Source: Lactuca virosa (taxonomy: Eukaryota > Streptophyta > Magnoliopsida > Asterales > Asteraceae). From it: a stretch of DNA of 64,000 nucleotides. The notes beneath the pieces are model-generated. The model saw only the letters and a program-made list of their open reading frames with translations. It was not told the origin of the DNA and did no database searches. Made by a program: the position numbers and the translations under genes. Position 1 is the first letter of the stretch. Every line of letters starts with the position of its first letter. Positions 19,583 to 30,289 of this stretch are shown here, piece by piece. The stretch spans positions 217,835,563 to 217,899,562 of the forward strand of contig CAKMRJ010005745.1 of assembly GCA_928212115.1 (NCBI GenBank), read 5' to 3'.

Positions 19583-21367
19583 GTTCAAGTTGGGGAGAGT
19601 TGTAACATCTTGATTTTCCAGATATTCCATTTTGACCCTTGGTTTGAGTATTGTTTGCACAGTTAGTCCCTAATGGCATTTTTGTAATATTGGGTCGTGC
19701 ATTCGTACGTTGGGCGTACTTTGAGTACGCAGGGCGTACGTGGCCAGTGTGAAAACCCTAATTTTTAGGGTTTGGACCCTATGTAAACATCATTATTGCC
19801 CCATACTCTTTCTTAACTCTAGCCTCCATCTCTCTTTGCCCTCATACTAAAGTGTGTGAGTGTATTTTGAAGCTTGGAGAGTCATTTTGGTGCCATTTTG
19901 ATGCTCTTAGAGGTAAAGAAAGAACCTTGAAGTTGTGGTGCTTCACTAAAGGCTTTGGATCCAACAACTACTCTCTTTGTGCATCTTTTGGAGGTATAAA
20001 GCTCCAACCTTGATAAATATTTCATTAGATCTAATTATAGCTTCAAAGTTGGCACCTTTTTGTCCCAAAATTTCATCCTTGTGAGTATGGAATACTCCAG
20101 GACATTTGAGTTGTCCTTTCAAAGGTTTTAGGGTGTGATAAGTCATAAAAATGTGATATTGGGCATTAGTTTCTTTCCATGCATGATCTAGGTTGTCTTA
20201 ATGAGTTAAGAAGTTAGGGTTTTTAGTTTTGGGCACTTAATAGCCATGCAAGATCATAAAGTTGGAAACTTTATGATTAAGGACATCATTTGAGGGTTAG
20301 ATCTGGATTTTGGACGAAAGAGCTTAAGGATTAAGCTCTTAATGGGAATAGATGGTGGCAGCTGCGTACGCTGGGCGTACAAAAGGGTGCGTTGCAAGTA
20401 CGTGGTCAGCCCCTCGATTCTGGTCAAACACGTAGTACGCCCCGCGTACCTTTTATGTACGCCCAACATACTCGCCGAGTTGACCAAGTTGACTTTGACT
20501 TTGACTCTGACGTTGACCAGGAGTTTGACCTAGGGGTATTTTGGGTATTTTTAGCTGTAGTCTGAGTTTGGGTCACTTTTATTTGTAAAGATGACCGATA
20601 GATTCAATTTTCGGAGCAACTTAATGTTCACCTTTTCATCTGACTGTGAGGTGAGTTTTCTCACTGTATCCATGGGTCGAAGGTGTCACACCCCCAAACC
20701 AAGGACGGCGGAAACGTCCGGGGGTGGAGGACTTCATTTACAGTATCACATAACGAATATAATAGTGCTCAAAGTAAATACAACCATCATAAATATAATT
20801 GAAAATGTTACACCATGGAATAAGTTTACATGTTTCAAAATCAATTACATTATGATGACAAAATGAAACGTTTGACGATTTATCGTCCCATCCTCAAAAT
20901 GCTGATGTTTTCATGTTTCACTGATTTCCTAAGAATACAAGTAGTTTTGAAAAAGTGTCAACAATTAAGTTGGTGAGTTCATAAGAGTTTTGTTTGAGAA
21001 AGAAACCGTTTTCCTTGTAAAAGCGACAAAGTATGTTTCCAGAAAATCCAATATTTTATTTATTAAGTGGAATGAATGCTTCTATGTTATGCGATAATGA
21101 ATCCTAGAGAGACCCATAGATTCCTTCTATAACCGCCCAGTGTATATAAGTTATATAAAATTTAAGTTGAATAAACCGTTGAATATAATGGGTCTGCCCT
21201 AGGTCCACAACCAAACAAGGAACAGGAGATGAGGCGGACCCACCAATTCTAAGTCGATCGTAACTAGATTCTTATAAAACTCTAGCATATACACTTAGCA
21301 ATTATAGCTGAAGTCTATCAATTCTTAATGAAATATAGTTTTAATATCATAAAACTAGTTTGTGTGA

Positions 21368-21640
21368 GCCTGGTACTTTGTATTTGTACCCCCTTTTGGT
21401 ACGAAACCGGTACTTTGTATTTGTACTCCTTTTCGTATGAAAACCTGGTACTTTGTATTTGTACCCCTTTTTGCATGAAACCGGTACTTTGTATTTGTAC
21501 CCCTTTTTGGTATGAAACCGGTACTTTGTATTTGTACCCCTTTTCGTATGAAAACCTGGTACTTTGTATTTCTACCCCTTTTTGTATAAAACCGGTACTT
21601 TGTATTTGTACCCCTTTTCGTATGAAAACCTTTTGTAACG
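21368..21640. repeat. Minisatellite, seven units of about 38 bp with a GGTAC..GTACC dyad
   Basis: Seven copies of ggtactttgtatttgtacc separated by ccccttttcgtatgaaa-type spacers, inside the solo LTR's putative leader intron. One unit has ctacc instead of gtacc. Frames stay open on both strands only because of the repeats. Confidence 0.9.
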
Positions 21641-23485
21641 TAAATGAACATAAACTATACCTATTATAGTTTATCAAAAAGTTTGAAATGTATATGCAAC
21701 CTAACTATACCTATTATAGTTTAATATGTTTGTTTGTGGTGTATAAGAACCTTTTTCTACGTAAGTCGAAGGCATAGTAAAATATAACTATGTTTATCTT
21801 GCTTTGTTTTGTACTAATGGTAATGGTGGAGGATTCTTACACTTCAGTGGGTATTTTCTGTTATATAAATTATACCACAACAAGAAACACATGTAAAAAT
21901 ATGAAGTCATCAAAGATTAACACTTTGCTCGACATGTTACAAAGTGTGTTGAAAGTTAAAAGCTGTTATCTAGATTTTGACCTTTCTACACTGTTTTAGA
22001 AGAATTATATAAAAATCATACGAAGTCGAAAACTAAATCCGTAAATTCTGAGAGTTCACAAAATGTGTCTAGTTTGTTCATAATTTTTATTATGGTTTTT
22101 AGAAGTCTTTAACTTATGTTAAAATGTTCATATTCACAGACTGGTCCGAATTTGTTTCTGAAATGATAGGCAGTTTTGTAAAAATCACCATAAATCGTAG
22201 AAAAATCGTATGGTAATGTGCAAGTAGTCATTTTAAAGGTATGAACCTGAACTATTTGCACCTAATACAGTTTTGAAAACTAAAATGTTTAAGTTGACCA
22301 AAACAGTCCGTGAATGGAGTTGAACTTTTCTGATGAAGACTGTTAAATGAGTTTAGTTGTGTTCTTAGTGTTTTTACTTGTATTCCCCCCCCTTAAAACT
22401 TAAGAAAAACATGAAAAGATAGGGGTATGAACTCGCTTTGTGTGATTTCAGTGGATGGAGGTTGAAGGAGAGAAGTGTTCAACTCAAGAACACTAGAAGG
22501 ATTGCTTGAAGATTCGAGAATCTAACACCCTATTGATGGAGTTTGTGTAAGGAATCAATGATTTGAGTAAAAGGAAATGTAATAACCATAAGGAGGGTGA
22601 TGATACTTACCAAATGAAGGAGAAAAGCTGGAAAATGCCTTGGAAATCTCGAATTTGTGAGAGAGAGTTTGAGAGAAAAGGTGTGTTTGATCTTTGGTGA
22701 AAAGTGTGAAAATGCGAGAAGTGTGAGGAGAGAGGGGGTTTTCCAACCCTTGACCAATAGTGTGTCTGGTCAAATGGTGGGGAAAGTACTCTTGAATGAC
22801 CAGGTATGGTGTAAGGACAATAGCTGGTCATGGAGTGGGCATGAGGTGGTTGCTTGTGTCATAAACTAAAGAGAAGTCAACACTCCACCTCAATTATTCA
22901 CCCACTAGATTTTATTCTTAAATAAAGATTTCCATAAAAATATATTTAAATTATGAATATTTAGGGTCTTATATGTTAAAATATTATTTTTGGAGAAAAT
23001 CCCGCGTTAAAATAATTAAAAACGGGCTTAAAACGCAAAACTAGTCGAAAACCGGGTGAAAAACGCAAAATCCGAAGTCAGGAGGTGATTCCGGTCTTGG
23101 TCGCTGAAATGGACCCGAAGTGGAGCTCAGTCGCGGATGCAAAAGGAAGGCGCTGCGGTCCGAAGTTAAGAGGCTGCGGTCCGAAGTCAGGAGAACCGGA
23201 GGCGAACATCGGATGCGGGCTCCATGCCGCTGCGGTCGGCGGCTGCTGGCTGCGGCTTGTTGGTTGCGGTTGCGGCTGCTGGCTGCGGCTTGTTGGTTGC
23301 GGCTGCGGCTAGATGGCCGCGGCTCCTCAAGGAGACTCCGGTTCACGGAGGGTTTGATCCCTATAGAAGGGCTCCGGCCTTAAGAGGCTATTTTCCAAGG
23401 TATCTTCCCGTTTCGCATGGTTTTTCACCAAGTCAAGTGTCGGGACGCCCCAATTGATTACGAAAAAAAAAACCAAAAGAGGTTT

Positions 23486-23905
23486 TGAGAGAGATTTGGG
23501 AGAGATTTGACGTTCTTGGAGAGATTTCTTATACAGAGAGAGATTTGGGAGAGATTTGACGCTCTTGGAGAGATTTCTCATACAGAGAGAGATTTGGGAG
23601 AGATTTGACGTTCTTGGAGAGATTTCTCATACAGAGAGAGATTTTGGAGAGATTTCACATTCTTGGAGAGATTTGGGAGAGATTTGACGTTCTTGGAGAG
23701 ATTTCTTATACAGAGAGAGATTTGGGAGAGATTTGACGCTCTTGGAGAGATTTCTCATACAGAGAGAGATTTGGGAGAGATTTGACGTTCTTGGAGAGAT
23801 TTCTCATACAGAGAGAGATTTTGGAGAGATTTCACATTCTTGGAGAGATTTGGGAGAGATTTGACATTCTTGGAGAGATTTCTCATACTTAGAGAGTTTC
23901 GGGAG
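23486..23905. repeat. Minisatellite with 176-bp higher-order repeat
   Basis: Built from short units gagagatttgggagagattt, cgttcttggagagatttct and catacagagagagattt. A block starting at 23491 recurs almost exactly at 23667, giving a 176-bp higher-order period. Lies near the LTR start of the solo LTR. Confidence 0.88.
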
Positions 23906-24320
23906 AGTTAGAGTGAAAGAGATTGGGAGAGACTTCTTTTGTGACCTTTTTGAGTGTTTGGCTTTGTAACGCAAGGTTTGTAAACCTCGTTAAGTCTTGT
24001 TATGATTGTTATATGCCCCCGAGGGTTAAGGAATAATGTTTTATTGAGTAGTTTCATCACTTGCCCTGATTAGGGTTTAGAGTTTCCGAACACGTGAAAA
24101 TTCCAAGTGATACTTCGTATTAAGATTGCGAGTTGTTCGATAAGAAACATAATGGAAACCCCAATATACAAGGGTTAGATGAGTTGATCGGTTTGACTTG
24201 TTGACTTTAGTTGACTTTGACTTGGCCAAAATTGACGGTTGTCACAGAAGGCATCAACGCCGGCCCATCATTGTGTTATGTAAGATGATAGCTGTTATGT
24301 GACTTATATGTGTTGCATGT

Positions 24321-24540
24321 TCGGGTTGAAATAGACCCCAAAGCGGGGCCCACTATTTTATGATCGGGTTGAAATAAACCCTAGAGCGGGGCCCACTATG
24401 ATATGATTGGGTTGAAATAGACCCCATGACAAGGCCCATATATGATGATTGGGTTGAAATAAACCCCCATGGCGAGGCCCCAGGGTAGGGCCCATATATG
24501 TATATCGGGTTGGAACACACCCCAGTGTTAAGACCAATTG
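24321..24540 (+). repeat. Tandem repeat inside family B 3' LTR leader intron
   Basis: About five diverged units with cgggttgaaatagacccc and ggggcccactat or related ends, followed by a last unit ending near gaccaattgtatg. Found only in this LTR; other family B LTRs carry different repeats at the same place. Confidence 0.75.
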
Positions 24541-24802
24541 TATGATTGGTATGTGGTACTTTTGGGGGAACTCACCAAGCCTTGTGCTTACAATTTATGT
24601 TTATGATTTCAGGTACTTCCGGTTCGAAAGGGAAGGGCCCGACGTGATGACACAACATCCTCCCCTCATGATTACGTACTTTTTGGATATTATTACTCTG
24701 ATGATTTTGGATATTGTACATTGTGAATGTTTTGGAACAGTTTGATGTTTGAACTATTGATTTTTAAAATGGACTTTTTTATCATTATTTGGGGACGTTA
24801 CA

Positions 24803-24958
24803 ATTTGGTTGAAACCGAACCCAAACCGACAATTTCGGTTTTTAGGTTTTCAAACCCATTGGGTTCGGTTTTTGAACGAGTTTGAGTTTTGGGTTTATAG
24901 GTCGTTTTTTTGGTTCAACCCATGTTTTTTTAACGGCTAACACACACACACACACACA

Positions 24959-24991
<33 letters not shown>

Positions 24992-25560
24992 AATACTACT
25001 AGACTTGAGCCCTCAACCCATTGGGGAAGAAACATATTTTGCAACACATGGGTTGTTTTGGGTTTCAACCCATTTTCCAGGAATCCTAAATAACATGAAA
25101 CAAATTCAGTACATAGTTGTCTTCCTTACGTTGAGGCTCGAGAGCCTTTATCTTGCTTGGGTCTTATTAGATCAAGTAGAAGATTTACCGACTTAGAGAT
25201 AGGGTATGTGTCTTCCTGATGCAATTGTGCTTGTGAATATGAGATGCTGAGAGAGTGAGACGAGAGGAGCGTTAGTAAACAACGGGGTTAGGATTTTGAA
25301 AGTTTTGTATATTTATTATTTTAATAAAACATATAACATTTATTAAAATATATACTCATTAAATAATTAATAATATGTATACCGAGTCGGTTTTTTGGCT
25401 TGGATTGGTTTTAAACCCAGAACCGAACCCAAGCCGAATTTTTCGGTTTCGAAAATTCTAAACCCAAAACCGACGGTTTGAGTTCGGTTTCGGTTTTTCT
25501 ATGTCGTTTTTTCGATTTTCAATATCGGTTTGATTGGCTCTACTGGCTACATCCTCTACT
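24803..25560. repeat. Inverted-repeat-rich segment, probable non-autonomous DNA transposon
   Basis: Both sides are rich in aaaccgaaccc-type words in opposite orientation (24810-24900 and 25380-25540), as in plant MITEs with aaccgaacc termini. The centre holds a CA/CT microsatellite (about 24941-24992) and no credible ORF. Target duplication and exact ends are not visible. Confidence 0.4.
24941..24992. repeat. (CA)n(CT)n microsatellite
   Basis: Roughly ten CA and fifteen CT units in a row, typical simple repeat. Confidence 0.95.
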
Positions 25561-26077
25561 ACCAAATGTATAGCAACCTATACTGCTGAATGATAGCAAT
25601 TTCTCAAGAACTAACAAAATATAATGAAGATCAATATAATCGACATAGAAAAAATATATAAATAAAAAGTTGAAAACAAACTATACAAAAAGCATTACAT
25701 GTTTACATTCTTTTTATGTATGTAACCACTTTTTCTTTTATTTTCTAATATATTTCCCTAAGTTATACTCGAAGTCTTTGGATCAACAGTCACGAGTCTT
25801 GCTGGTCATGTTTTTTTGTATAAGACCCACACCCAACCAACTCCCTCCGCCTTTCCATACACAATTACACACCCTCCGTCACCTCCTCATCCTCTTCATT
25901 CCCTTGTATCTTTCTCTCTCACTACGTTCCAGTTTTAGGGTTCTTAAGCTTCTCATTTACCTGCGGAAGAAGAATTGCAGATTGTTAATGGAGGAGTGAG
26001 TAGTCTCTCCCCCATCCCCCCTCTCTCTACCTCTCTCTATCTGCTTTGTAAACATATACCCGTACAAATAAGCTATC
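25561..26077 (+). promoter_or_regulatory. Upstream region and CT-rich 5' leader of the DUF1639 gene
   Basis: The region before the ATG at 26078 goes from AT-rich (25600-25770) to a strongly pyrimidine-rich leader (about 25835-26045), usual for plant 5' UTRs. A TATA-like gtataagac lies near 25816. An ORF at 25670-25999 crosses this leader and is not similar to a known protein. The transcription start is inferred, not shown. Confidence 0.5.
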
Positions 26078-26835
26078 ATGGCGACGGTGCCCACGAAGAA
26101 TCAGCAACGACTGCATAATTTCTCGCTTCCATTCCTAAAATGGGGACAGAGAACCCAAATCAACAACAACTGCCGCCGCCGCTACCGCAACTTTCCTCTC
26201 ACCGACTCAGACCTCAATAATGACCGTAAACCTCATCGGTTTCATAATCGGGAGAGTAAAGACACAAAAACGAAAGATGAGGAAGAAAACGGGGGAGTTT
26301 TGTTGGATAGAGGCGATAACACCGGGAAATCATCGGATGTGGCTGCGGCAGCTGATGGAGACGTTAAGCCGTGGAATCTGAGGCCGAGGAGGTTCGTGAT
26401 CAATACTGTTGATGGTAATGGTGCGGTTATGGGGGTGAATAGTGCAAAGTCAGGGTGGTTGTTGAGAGGTGGTGCGTCGGCGGCGGCGGCGGCGGATGAG
26501 GAGAAGATTAAGGAGAAGGAGAAGGAGAAGGAAGAGGATCAGATGAAGAAGAAGAGGAGATTATGGATCTCGTTGTCGAAGGAAGAGATTGAAGAAGATG
26601 TATATGCGTTTACTGGATCAAAACCAGCTCGAAGGCCTAAGAAAAGGAACAAAACCGCGCAGAAACAAGTCGATGTATGTCTGTTGCTCCAGAGCTCATA
26701 AATTTCAAAATCTTCTTCTTCCTCGACTGATTATGTTCATTGTTCAATGATTAATTGATTATCTGTTTCAAATCGCAGAATGTTTTTCCTGGGCTATACT
26801 TGGTTGGAATTTCAGCTGATTCATATCGAGTTTAA
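26078..26835 (+). CDS. DUF1639 family protein (two exons)
   Basis: The only intact host gene seen. Exon 1 is 26078-26674, intron 26675-26778 (GTATGT..AATCGCAG), exon 2 26779-26835, ending RV-stop; predicted 217 residues. The start ATGGCGACG has a good context and no earlier in-frame ATG was chosen. Family signatures are KPWNLRPRR around residue 100 and the C-terminal block RLWISLSKEEIEEDVYAFTG, SKPARRPKKRNKTAQKQVD, then (across the intron) NVFPGLYLVGISADSYRV. The middle has an Ala run and a Lys/Glu-rich low-complexity stretch, and the protein is basic overall with no signal peptide or membrane segment. DUF1639 proteins are plant-specific with no established biochemical role; I infer none. Family call firm, function unknown. 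Confidence 0.85.
26675..26778 (+). other. Intron of the DUF1639 gene
   Basis: 104 nt, T-rich, donor gat|gtatgt, acceptor aatcgcag|aatg. Splicing restores the conserved KQVD-NVFPGLYL junction; reading through ends after VCLLLQSS. Confidence 0.85.
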
Positions 26836-27488
26836 ACTTCACAGTTCATACTATTAAGGTATAATCTTTCTTCATATCTCCATTTCCCAGCATCCATGAG
26901 ATGTAATTTCTTTTCTCTGAGTGGATTTCATAAATCTGTTCTTGGGTGTTTCTGATGCTTTCATCTGTTGCAGAAGCAGAGACTAGAGAGTAGAGACAGA
27001 TGAAATTGATCAAATCACAATCTACTTGGAAGAGAAAAGAAGCCTCAGTTCGAGGTATAATCTATAATGTACTAATTATATAATAAAAATGGTTGATTTG
27101 AGTCTATGATTTCAAACATAAAAGTTTGTATGATACATATGAATGTAAAGGGTTCAGGTTATTAGTTTGTTAAATCTTTGAAGCTCATTGTTCTCTGAAT
27201 GGAAGTTCCATGTTTGATTTTGATTCTTGTTTTCCAGAATCATTCTGCCAAATAATTTGATAATCTCTGTGTTTTACTATATGTATGATAGAAAATTTAA
27301 ATTTTTCCTTTTGAATTTTGATAATGCCATTATTCATAAAGAAAATTATTGAAATGTGGTTTTACTTCAATTTTTATGTTACAATCATGTTTCAAGTCAG
27401 ATAGAGTGATCATCAATGGAACATAGTGAAGAACAATCTAGTAAGTTCCTCTACTTAATGTCAATTACTTTTTGCATACATTTTTATA
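26836..27488 (+). other. 3' region of the DUF1639 gene, possible 3'-UTR introns
   Basis: No further coding exon. Two gtataatct donors (near 26860 and 27056) and an acceptor-like ctgttgcag|aag near 26975 could mark an intron in the 3' UTR; this is inference. The rest is AT-rich without features. Confidence 0.3.
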
Positions 27489-27679
27489 GTTAAATGCAAG
27501 AAATAGAATTGTACTTTTGTTGATTTGTTTATTATAGCATTTTACTTTCATTTCTTTCAATTATAACATTGTACTTTAGAAAAATATATCTGATTAAAGA
27601 ATGCCATTTAAATCTAATCAATTTTCATTGTTATAATAAGTAAAAAAATGAAAATACAATGTTATTTCTTGCATTTAAC
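27489..27679. mobile_element. Small MITE
   Basis: About 190 bp with inverted ends gttaaatgcaagaaata (left) and the same word inverted on the right, followed inward by attgta and ttttcatt blocks. No ORF. The flanks atttttat recur on both sides but do not abut cleanly, so superfamily is unassigned. Confidence 0.5.
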
Positions 27680-28265
27680 CCTAAATTTTTATTCCATTAG
27701 TACATACCTGAATCCTGATAGCACTTGTCCCTCCTCTATAAAACCATGTCATGTCACATCCATTATATAATTTTTTTTTTAATAATAATTTATTTGAAGT
27801 TTATAACATGGACCCGTTATCAATTTTTTGTTTGTTTCATAATTATTTATCTAAAACAAATTTGTTTACTTACTTTTAACCAATAACAATGTTTTTAAAT
27901 TATCCAACAAAATATCTAGTAAAGTAGCGACTATATTATTCGCAGTTTAACATGTAATAGTCAGTACCATTGTACATAAATATTAAGTTTAAGGATCTGT
28001 TTTTTTTTTTTTTTTACAATTAAAACAGCATAATTTCTTATGTTATGAGTCATTACTCCAATATTCTTCCAACTACAACTACATACAAAAAACATCAAAT
28101 CAAAATATACATTAATATTTAATTGATGAAAATACATTTTTTATTATAACAAGTTTAAATAAAATAGAGTAGATATAATTTGTAATTAGTTGCTTCGTAA
28201 TTCGTAAGACATAGGTTGTGAAAACTTGTTTAAACTAATGTGATTTATTTTTAAAAAACTTAATA
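27680..28265. other. AT-rich intergenic DNA
   Basis: Homopolymer runs (T at about 27770 and 28002) and no ORF, repeat border or splice-consistent coding sequence seen. Confidence 0.6.
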
Positions 28266-28790
28266 TTTTTTTTGGGAACGGCAAGCAAAATTCATTAGCA
28301 CAAAGTAACAAAAGACTGAAGCGAGGAGCTCAAACCAATTACAAGAAAACATTTGAAATAGGAGACATAGCCCATATATACCGATTAAGGTTATACGACT
28401 TAGCTCTATTTTTTATCCAATTAAAAGTGCTAATAGGGGTGAGCATTTGGACCGGACCGGTTTCGAATAATATTGTGGACCGTTGACCGTACCAGATGAT
28501 ACTTATCGATGATACTTACCGGGTCCAGGTCCGGATTTTCCGGTTCTTGGACCCGTTTGAACCGGTACAACTTTATATGCATATGGTACAACTTGTTAAA
28601 ACGTGTTTTTGGGTTTGATACAATTCTTTAAAACAAATATGTTGTTGGGTTTGATACGTTACAACTCATTAAAATGAATACTATTTAGGGTTTGATACGA
28701 TACAACTTGTAAAAATGAATACGTTTTCGTTTATTGTGCTCTTTGGACCGGTTAAAATTTTATTATTTATACTTTATACCATTTGTTTGA

Positions 28791-29557
28791 AGGATTGTAA
28801 CTCATTAACAATAACACCAAAAACAACAAAATTATAGTCTAAAATCATCTACAAACTCTAAATTACACGTTGGAAAAAACCGAATGTCAATCCGACTTAA
28901 AACAAATGAGATATGCTTGTTTAAAGAAGTTCACAGAATACAAAAGTTTAAATTTATTGCTGAAAAGTTGAAATATTTCAACATTGATCTCTCATCTTTG
29001 AAGGATTATAACTCATTGAATATAATACCAAAAACAACAAAATTATAGTCTAAAATCATCTATAAACTCTAAATTACACGTTGGAAAAAACCGCAAGTCA
29101 ATCCGACTTAAAACGAATGAAATATGTTTGTTTAAAGAATTTCACATAATACAAAAGTTTAAATTTCTTGTTGAAAAGCTGAAATATTTCAGCTTTGATA
29201 TCTCATCTTTAAAGTACTATAACTTATCGAATATAATACCAAAAACAACAAAATTATAGACTAAAAATACAAACTCTAAATTACACGTTAGAAAAAACCG
29301 AATGTTAATCCGACTTAAAAAGAATGAGATTTGCTTGTTTAAAGAATTTCACAGAATACAAAAGTTTAAATTTTCTTGCTGAAAAGCGGAAATATTTCAG
29401 CTTTGATATCTCATCTTTGAAGGATTGTAACTCATCAAATATAATACTAAAAACAACAAAATTTACAGTCTAAAATCATCTATAAACTCTAAATTACACG
29501 TTGGAAAAAACCGTACGTTAATCCGACTTAAAACGAATGAAATATATTTGTTTAAAG
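28791..29557. repeat. Tandem array of about 210-bp units (four copies)
   Basis: Units start near 28791, 29001, 29211 and 29421, each with ccaaaaacaacaaaattata, ctctaaattacacgtt, aatccgacttaaaa and tacaaaagtttaaatt. The last copy is cut by the nested MITE, whose right flank (from 30019) resumes tttaaagaatttta. Confidence 0.88.
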
Positions 29558-30018
29558 CAAGGTTGTCAAGATCGGGATCCTACCTAAGATCGTTTTTGGG
29601 TTTGCAAGATCGGGATCGAGATCCTAAGATCCCACAAAATAAAATATAATTTTAATTTGTAATATTTAATCATAAAAAATATTTCAAACATTTAATTTTT
29701 CGTTTAAAAGTTATAAAAATTCAAAATAGTCATAAGTCACAATAAAAAATGATAAATGGTAGATTGGTAAAGGGTAAAAAACATAAAGTGGTAAAAAAAA
29801 ATTTCATTTGCAAAAAAAAATAAATAATAATAAAATAAAAAAATCAAGGGAATGTAGGATCGGATCGGATCTCGATCCTACGATCCTACCTACGATCTTA
29901 CGATCCTATCTGCGATCCTACCCCAAATACGATCCTTTTACGATCCATATCGTTTTTCATACCTAGGATTGTAGGATTGTACGATCCTACGATCAGGATC
30001 GCGATTTTGACAACCATG
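29558..30018. mobile_element. hAT-type MITE nested in the hAT element
   Basis: 461 bp; ends caaggttgtcaagatcg and, inverted, catggttgtcaaaatcg; perfect 8-bp duplication gtttaaag (29550-29557 and 30019-30026). Its flanks are rich in gatcctacgatc words that can fold on each other. Confidence 0.88.
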
Positions 30019-30289
30019 GTTTAAAGAATTTTACAAAATACAGTTTTTTTAAAAATAAGTCGGAACAAAACCGGTTTTTACCCGAATCCAGCTGGACCGG
30101 ACCGGTAAAAAAACCGGATCGGATTTGCTGAAATCCTAGAACCGAGAACTGACCCGGGGTCCAAAAAACGGTCAGGTCCGGTCTCCACAGGTCCAAATGC
30201 TCACCCCTAAGTGCTAATACTAATTTAATCAGCCATAAGCATAATAGCTTGCCTTTCATTCTCGAAGACAACTATATTCCGGGCTTTCA

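Larger units (their letters stand above)
20684..24246 (-). mobile_element. Solo LTR of a family A-like Ty3 element
   Basis: 3,563 bp, flanked by a perfect 5-bp duplication gaagg (20679-20683 and 24247-24251), with no internal region. Minus-strand start TGTGACAACC and end GGGGGTGTGACA match family A LTR ends. Such solo LTRs arise by recombination between the two LTRs of one element. Leader-intron signals on the minus strand: cgagttcatacccct near 22435 (donor GT changed to GC), complement ggtgagttcata on the plus strand at 20972-20983, acceptor tattcttag ending 20929. It contains two minisatellites and a GC-rich stretch (23085-23340). ORFs in the repeats are not genes. Confidence 0.88.
19601..24802 (+). 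repeat. 3' LTR of the plus-strand family B element, split by a solo LTR
   Basis: Starts TGTAACATCT after the purine tract and ends GGGGACGTTACA at 24802. True LTR sequence is 19601-20683 plus 24252-24802, about 1.63 kb; the middle is the inserted family A solo LTR. It has GTACGC..GCGTAC dyads at 19700-19742 and 20360-20475 and an inverted telobox at 19753-19773. Leader-intron donor GAG|GTGAGT at 20651, complement aactcacc at 24569-24576, acceptor atttcag|gtac ending 24612. Between them is a tandem repeat of about 48 bp at 24321-24540. A 60-aa-class ORF at 24542-24745 overlaps the acceptor and is not supported as a gene. Confidence 0.85.
28434..30209. mobile_element. Non-autonomous hAT element with internal 210-bp tandem array
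   Basis: 1,776 bp with perfect terminal inverted repeats TAGGGGTGAGCATTTGGACC and a perfect 8-bp duplication agtgctaa (28426-28433 and 30210-30217). Inside the termini lie further ggaccgg and accggt words. The interior is a four-copy array (from about 28791) and a nested MITE (29558-30018). No transposase. Confidence 0.92.

Noticed and set aside
21318..21677. Overlapping ORFs of about 100 codons on both strands
   Set aside because: They exist only because the 38-bp minisatellite lacks stops in several frames; no conserved domain, inside a solo LTR.
23041..23383. GC-rich ORFs on both strands
   Set aside because: Low-complexity gctgcggct repeats inside the solo LTR, no domain; both-strand openness reflects composition.
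21368..23905. CRISPR-like spaced repeats
   Set aside because: Plant nuclear DNA; repeats are contiguous minisatellites without unique spacers or cas genes.
25670..25999. ORF upstream of the DUF1639 gene as a separate gene
   Set aside because: Lies in AT-rich promoter and CT-rich 5' leader; composition-driven, no domain.
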